Source: an uncultured Eubacteriales bacterium (GTDB lineage Bacteria > Bacillota > Clostridia > Oscillospirales > Oscillospiraceae). Taken from it: DNA of 7,994 nucleotides. Shown piece after piece: positions 4,966 through 7,994 of the stretch; position 1 is the stretch's first letter, and every line of letters starts with the position of its first letter. Position numbers and translations under genes: made by a program. The notes beneath the pieces are model-generated. The model did no database searches. It was not told where the DNA came from and saw only the letters and a program-made list of their open reading frames with translations. The DNA lies in contig CAJKSU010000130.1 in the NCBI GenBank assembly GCA_905202605.1, positions 1-7,994 of the forward strand, in the 5' to 3' direction.

Positions 4966-6300
4966 TCAGTTGATATAGATATCGCCGATCAGGGAGCCGG
5001 AATTATAATAGGACGCGGTGTTCCGATACAGGAATGTGACGATATGCGCACGGGTACACGGGGCATCGGGACGGAAGGTTCCGTCGGCATAACCGGTGAC
5101 AATCCCCTGTGCGGCGGCCCAGTTTACAGCAGTCATATAATATGCGCCTTCCCGAAGATCGGTAAATTCAGCGGGTGCACAGGAGGAATCCTCCTGATCG
5201 TCCAGACGGCAAAGCATCGCTACCACCTGAGCACGGGTCACCGTGCCGTTCGGGTTGAAGGTCGTTGCAGTGGAACCGTTGGTAACGCCGTTCTCATATG
5301 CCCAGATAACGGCGTTCTCGTAATATGCGCCGCTGCGCAGATCGGTGAAGGGAACGTCCTCCGGCTTCGTTTCGGGATCAGGGGAGCCGACGAAACGCCA
5401 CAGGAAGGTGACCATCTGCGCACGAGTGCAGGGCTCGTTCGGGGCAAACAGGTCATCGGTCTTGCCCAGAGTGATGCCGCCGATGGCAGCCCAATCCACA
5501 GCAGCGCTGTAATACGTTCCGCCTTGAACATCGCGGAACAGCTGCGGATACGTTTCCTCTACGAACCGGAAGCCCAGCTTGGCAGCAGCATGCTCGGCAA
5601 CGGTATCCTTGATTCCGTAAATCGAAAGCTCGGCGCTGCATCCTTCAAAGGCATCCATATGCACAACATCCAGACTGATGGGCAGCTCTACGGCGGTCAG
5701 TGCCTTGCAGTTCTTGAATGCACGATCTTCTACGATCAGCACACCTTCTGGGATGGATACCTCTTTCAGTGCGGTGCAGCCATCAAAGGTGCTTGCCGGG
5801 ATCAGCGCAAGCTCCTCACCAATCTCAACATCGGTCAGCGCGGTGCAGCCGGTGAAAATCCCGGAGGGCTGACGGCCATAGGGATTCTTGGGGCTGGGGA
5901 GGCGCGCGGCCTTCAGGCTGGTGCAGCCTGCAAATGTGCTTGCGCCCAGATCAATTCCGTCATGGAGATTGATTTCTTCCAGTGCGGTACAGTTTTCAAA
6001 GGCAGAAACGCCAAGCGAAAGCTCCTGATCCGGCAAAATGACTTTCTTCAGGTTCTGATACCCGATGAAGCAGGATTCCAGCGTGCCGGAAACAGGATAA
6101 CCGCCCAGCTTTTCGGGAATGGTCAATTCCGTTACGGTCTTGTCCGCATAACCGAGGATCACAGCAGCTTTGTCCTGTACCATGTAGGTAAAGCCGTTTT
6201 CCGTCGGATAGGTGGGAGCGGAATCTTCGGCGGCGGCGGGAATCATGAGACCCAGCAGCAGGCACAGCGTCAGCAACAGCGGCATGATGCGTCGTTTCAT
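4966..6300 (-). CDS. Secreted leucine-rich-repeat (BspA-like LRR_5) protein with three SLH domains
   Basis: This is a predicted exported surface protein of 444 residues. I chose the ATG at 6298-6300 because AGGAGAG lies just upstream and the protein then begins with a signal peptide (MKRRIMPLLL, a long hydrophobic stretch, PAAAED, cleavage near residue 24). An upstream in-frame ATG at 6327 would add nine residues without a good site. Residues 45-230 hold LRR_5-type units with the AFENCTALEEI / TFDGCTALKEVSIPEG pattern, as in BspA-like adhesins. Three SLH domains follow (about 255-303, 318-365 and 379-426), each with a YY..AV.WA...G core and a TRAQ/TRAH motif. SLH domains usually bind pyruvylated cell-wall polymer, so the protein is probably non-covalently wall-attached with the LRR part exposed. 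No LPXTG is present. The ligand is unknown. Its promoter and an inserted element lie at 6347-6638. Confidence 0.9.
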   Translation of the reverse strand: MKRRIMPLLLTLCLLLGLMIPAAAEDSAPTYPTENGFTYMVQDKAAVILGYADKTVTELTIPEKLGGYPVSGTLESCFIGYQNLKKVILPDQELSLGVSAFENCTALEEINLHDGIDLGASTFAGCTSLKAARLPSPKNPYGRQPSGIFTGCTALTDVEIGEELALIPASTFDGCTALKEVSIPEGVLIVEDRAFKNCKALTAVELPISLDVVHMDAFEGCSAELSIYGIKDTVAEHAAAKLGFRFVEETYPQLFRDVQGGTYYSAAVDWAAIGGITLGKTDDLFAPNEPCTRAQMVTFLWRFVGSPDPETKPEDVPFTDLRSGAYYENAVIWAYENGVTNGSTATTFNPNGTVTRAQVVAMLCRLDDQEDSSCAPAEFTDLREGAYYMTAVNWAAAQGIVTGYADGTFRPDAPCTRAHIVTFLYRNTASYYNSGSLIGDIYIN

Positions 6301-6320
6301 AAAAATCTCTCCTTGTATGA

Positions 6321-6336
6321 TGAGCAAAAGTGCTCA
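6321..6336. repeat. Small hairpin next to the LRR-SLH ribosome site
   Basis: TGAGCA (6321-6326) pairs with TGCTCA (6331-6336) around AAAG. In the minus-strand mRNA it lies six bases upstream of the purine-rich ribosome site (complement of 6307-6314), so it could influence initiation or simply be a spacer. Confidence 0.5.
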
Positions 6337-6353
6337 GATTTGAAAATATTATA

Positions 6354-6608
6354 ATGTGTACTGAACAAAGCCGAAAGCCTTGAAATCCAAGGCTTTCAAG
6401 GCCAATTGGCTTTGTTGGGGTGCAAGGATTTCGGGTAAATCCGTTCAAAATCCTTGCACCTTCCGCTGGAGCGCCCCAGCGTTCCAGCGGAAATACGCAT
6501 TGTAACAATGTCTGAATTTCGCAAAAACAGCCCCAATTAGCTGTTTTTGTGAAATTGCGCGGTTCTTGCCGCGCAAATAAACCACTTTGTGGTTTATTCA
6601 GTAGACAT
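6354..6608. mobile_element. MITE-like element of stacked hairpins with terminal repeats and target duplication
   Basis: Terminal inverted repeats ATGTGTACTGAA (6354-6365) and TTCAGTAGACAT (6597-6608) match at 11 of 12 positions. They are flanked by identical 7-bp direct repeats TATTATA (6347-6353 and 6609-6615; an eighth A also matches). Inside are consecutive palindromes: nested stems 6364-6372/6408-6416 and 6373-6382/6388-6397, a 13-bp stem 6419-6431/6448-6460, a 14-bp stem 6461-6474/6479-6492, CATTG/CAATG at 6498-6510, a 17-bp stem 6515-6531/6540-6556 with one G-T pair, a 7-bp stem 6556-6562/6569-6575, and a 10-bp stem 6576-6585/6589-6598. No coding frame is convincing, so any mobility would depend on a transposase elsewhere. 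I cannot name the parent IS family. A structured RNA is the alternative, but the flanking duplication favours insertion. Confidence 0.8.
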
Positions 6609-6609
6609 T

Positions 6610-6638
6610 ATTATAAACAATGCCGATAATTTTGTCAA
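6610..6638 (-). promoter_or_regulatory. Consensus promoter of the LRR-SLH gene, at the edge of the inserted element
   Basis: On the minus strand a perfect TTGACA (6633-6638), 17 bases and a perfect TATAAT (6610-6615) form a full consensus promoter. The -10 lies inside the right copy of the TATTATA duplication. Transcription should start near 6603, inside the element, and give a leader of about 300 bases. The left copy of the duplication (6347-6353) also contains TATAAT, but no -35 lies at proper spacing upstream of it. Confidence 0.85.
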
Positions 6639-6700
6639 CAGATATCCCTTAATTTAGTCATATTTACAAACGAATGGCGTTTGCGGCGGAATTAGGGGCA

Positions 6701-6744
6701 AAAAAACAGCGCCCGCTCCAGACCCGGAGAGAGCGCTTGTTTTC
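6701..6744 (-). terminator. Rho-independent terminator of the XRE/TPR regulator
   Basis: In the minus-strand RNA, GCGC and CTCC (complements of 6733-6736 and 6726-6729) pair with GGAG and GCGC (complements of 6716-6719 and 6709-6712) around a six-base loop, with a three-base internal loop. A U-run follows (complement of 6700-6706). It lies directly after the regulator stop codon (6751-6753) and separates it from the LRR-SLH promoter. Confidence 0.83.
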
Positions 6745-6750
6745 ATTCTC

Positions 6751-7635
6751 TTATTCCTTAATTTGCAGCTGCATGGAGGCATAATGGTACGCCTTTTTAA
6801 AGTCCTCCATCTCCCGGTAGCACTGCTCCAGCATGGCGTACAGGCTGGACATAAAATAGTTGCTGCCGGTGGTGCGGGCCAGCTGCTCGGCCTTTTCCAG
6901 CTGTCGGGCGGCCTGCTCATACTGGTTATCCTTCAGCTCCATCCGCCCCTGCAGCATCAGGTAGGCGGGCTTGGTGGCCTCGGAGAGCCGGGCGATGCTG
7001 TCCATTTCCTTCTTGGCGCTGTCCAAGTCCCCCTGATCAATGTAATACTCCGCCATGGTGAGCCGGTAGAATTCCCCCAGCCCCTGATCCTGATAGGCGG
7101 CCTGATAATCGTCCATGGCCTTCTGGAAATCCCCGCGGAGCTCCATGGTGCAGCGTGCCACCAGCAGCAGCGCCTCCGTTTTGAAGGCGGCGGAGAAATA
7201 GACCGTGTCCTTATTATGGGAGAGCGCCTCTCTGGCAAGGCGGATGGCCTCCTCATAGCGGCCATCGGTCATGGCTTTCTTAGAAAGGCTGATCTTGGCG
7301 CGGGACAGGAGCAGCATGGCCTCATCCTTATAGCCGCCGTTCATATCCAGCCCCTCCAGCACCCGGATACAGCCGTCATATTCCCCGTTCTGGAAATGTA
7401 TGCGGGCGCTGGCCACGCTGCCGGGGGTCAGCTCATCCCCGGTGGAATCGTTCATGAAATAGCCCGCCGGAAGCCCCAATGCCCCCGCCAGATATTCCAG
7501 CGTTTTCACCGATGGCGTGGCGCTGCCATTTTCGATTTTCGACAGCATATTGCGGGTGATATAGTCGCCCACCACGTCCTTTTGGGTCATATGACGCTCC
7601 AGCCGCGCCGCCTTGATCTTTTCCCCCAGATTCAT
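6751..7635 (-). CDS. XRE-family HTH regulator with TPR-like C-terminal repeats
   Basis: This is a predicted cytoplasmic DNA-binding regulator of 294 residues. An XRE helix-turn-helix spans about residues 4-60 (LGEKIKAARLERHMTQKDVV, then ITRNMLSKIENGSATPSVKT). Residues about 72-294 form helical repeats with TPR-like units, such as GRYEEAIRLAREAL (125-138), GDLDSAKKEMDSI (202-214), NQYEQAARQLEKAE (237-250) and EDFKKAYHYA (277-286). This plan resembles RRNPP-type peptide-responsive regulators, but no signal-peptide gene is visible nearby, so peptide sensing is only an inference. I chose ATG 7633-7635 because the HTH begins there and GGGGG lies 7 bases upstream. An in-frame ATG at 7695 would add 20 residues with no ribosome site and would run through a hairpin. 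The target genes are unknown. Confidence 0.87.
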   Translation of the reverse strand: MNLGEKIKAARLERHMTQKDVVGDYITRNMLSKIENGSATPSVKTLEYLAGALGLPAGYFMNDSTGDELTPGSVASARIHFQNGEYDGCIRVLEGLDMNGGYKDEAMLLLSRAKISLSKKAMTDGRYEEAIRLAREALSHNKDTVYFSAAFKTEALLLVARCTMELRGDFQKAMDDYQAAYQDQGLGEFYRLTMAEYYIDQGDLDSAKKEMDSIARLSEATKPAYLMLQGRMELKDNQYEQAARQLEKAEQLARTTGSNYFMSSLYAMLEQCYREMEDFKKAYHYASMQLQIKE

Positions 7636-7665
7636 GCTCAAGCCCCCAATTTGCATTTTAGTCAG

Positions 7666-7685
7666 CACCGGATGGGATTCCGGTG
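7666..7685 (-). promoter_or_regulatory. Inverted repeat in the regulator's leader, possible operator
   Basis: CACCGGA (7666-7672) and TCCGGTG (7679-7685) form a perfect 7-bp inverted repeat around six bases. It lies between the predicted transcription start (near 7722) and the ATG at 7635. The placement suits an autoregulatory operator or a leader hairpin. If translation began at 7695 it would instead be coding. Confidence 0.45.
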
Positions 7686-7728
7686 ATTTGCGCATAACGG
7701 AACTACTTTTGTAAGTTTTATTTACTCT

Positions 7729-7757
7729 ATTATAACACTGAATTCGGGGTATTGCAA
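7729..7757 (-). promoter_or_regulatory. Promoter of the XRE/TPR regulator
   Basis: On the minus strand TTGCAA (7752-7757), a 17-base spacer and a perfect TATAAT (7729-7734). The -35 sits in CCCTTGCAAT, the same ten bases as around the hydratase -35 at 397-402. The predicted start near 7722 leaves a leader of about 87 bases to the ATG at 7635. Confidence 0.8.
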
Positions 7758-7784
7758 GGGTGGGGGCGGATTTATTTTACCGGC

Positions 7785-7813
7785 TTGACATTTTGCGAGG
7801 GGTGTGATAGGGT
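7785..7813 (+). promoter_or_regulatory. Weak candidate plus-strand promoter
   Basis: TTGACA (7785-7790) is followed after 17 bases by TAGGGT (7808-7813), with TG just before the -10. The -35 is perfect but the -10 matches only three of six bases. It points into the A-rich tract and the hairpin module at 7889, with no recognisable gene before the window ends. Confidence 0.3.
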
Positions 7814-7826
7814 GTGGAGCGAGTGA

Positions 7827-7852
7827 AAAAATAAAGAAGATAGAATAGAGAA
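7827..7852 (-). repeat. Inverted copy of the pyrimidine-rich tract at 1518-1543
   Basis: Read on the minus strand this begins TTCTCTATTCTATCTTCTTT and matches 1518-1543 at about 22 of 26 positions. As there, a CCCCTC-type hairpin module lies just upstream in the same relative order (module F at 7889-7923). This suggests both are parts of one dispersed composite repeat. Confidence 0.58.
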
Positions 7853-7888
7853 GAAAGAAGAAATGTGGTGTCGCAGAGCGATATTAAA

Positions 7889-7923
7889 ACCCCTCAGTCA
7901 GCGCAAAGGCGCTGACAGCTCCC
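7889..7923 (-). repeat. Partial two-hairpin module F
   Basis: ACCCCTCA is followed by a perfect 8-bp hairpin, GTCAGCGC-AAAG-GCGCTGAC (7897-7916), and then AGCTCCC. The loop AAAG is the same as in module D but the stem differs. The expected CCTCCCC/GGGGAGG hairpin is not recognisable after it, so this copy looks decayed or truncated. Nothing convincing lies from here to the window end. Confidence 0.6.
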
Positions 7924-7994
7924 GCGTCGTCGATGGCTCCGTATCCCTCGTTTCCGCCGAAAGGCGAAAAGCTCGGTCACTGCGCATCTCCTCC

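Noticed and set aside
4870..6354. 494-codon open frame on the plus strand opposite the LRR-SLH gene
   Set aside because: The minus-strand frame has a signal peptide, LRR units and SLH domains. The plus frame has none of these and crosses the 4916-4950 terminator.
6354..6608. Riboswitch or attenuator rather than an insertion
   Set aside because: Terminal inverted repeats plus a 7-bp flanking duplication are better explained by transposition, and no terminator hairpin with a U-tract is present. A leader function acquired later remains possible.
6763..7686. 307-codon open frame on the plus strand opposite the regulator
   Set aside because: It is an antisense shadow of a clear HTH-TPR gene and has no ribosome site.
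7863..7994. Open frame from ATG 7863 to the window edge, and a minus-strand GTG frame ending near the module F hairpin
   Set aside because: Both run through repeat sequence and give Arg- or Ser-rich products with no recognisable features. The window edge prevents a proper test.

Overview
The window looks like a chromosomal segment of a low-oxygen, gut-type Clostridia (Oscillospirales/Ruminococcaceae-like). The reasons are GC-rich Firmicutes-style genes with strong AGGAGG ribosome sites, TTGACA/TATAAT-type promoters, an SLH-domain surface protein, and GC-rich hairpin repeats between genes. I have no taxonomic marker, so this is an inference.

Layout. 1-333 (-) is the 5' end of an aconitase-superfamily hydratase with a clear promoter. 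334-1555 has no convincing gene. It holds divergent promoters followed by about 1 kb of hairpins and dispersed repeats. 1556-4910 (+) is a tight four-gene operon: a zinc/manganese-type ABC importer (lipoprotein ZnuA, ATPase ZnuC, permease ZnuB) and then an MscS-type mechanosensitive channel. A 15-bp perfect hairpin at 4916-4950 closes the operon and serves as a bidirectional terminator for the convergent gene. 4966-6300 (-) is a secreted leucine-rich-repeat protein with three S-layer-homology domains. 6301-6750 holds its promoter, a non-autonomous transposon-like element, and the terminator of the next gene. 6751-7635 (-) is an XRE-type regulator with a TPR-like helical C-terminal region, with a good promoter at 7729-7757. 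7758-7994 carries another partial repeat and no convincing gene.

How the genes work together. The three transporter genes form a complete metal importer. ZnuA captures the ion outside the membrane, ZnuB carries it across, and ZnuC powers the step. The MscS gene shares the transcript but has no obvious functional tie. The regulator and the surface protein are separate transcription units in the same direction. Whether the regulator controls its neighbour cannot be told from sequence.

The most interesting structure is at 6347-6616. A 255-bp element made almost entirely of stacked hairpins is bounded by 12-bp terminal inverted repeats and by a 7-bp direct duplication, TATTATA. It sits immediately downstream of the -10 box of a consensus promoter (TTGACA-17-TATAAT). 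The target duplication recreated the TATAAT, so the promoter stays intact and the element should be transcribed as a long structured 5' leader of the LRR-SLH gene. The second notable structure is the set of alternating two-hairpin modules at 1012-1487, upstream of the metal-uptake operon. Their variable stems differ in sequence but keep base pairing. I see no clear new defence, biosynthetic or enzymatic system in the window.
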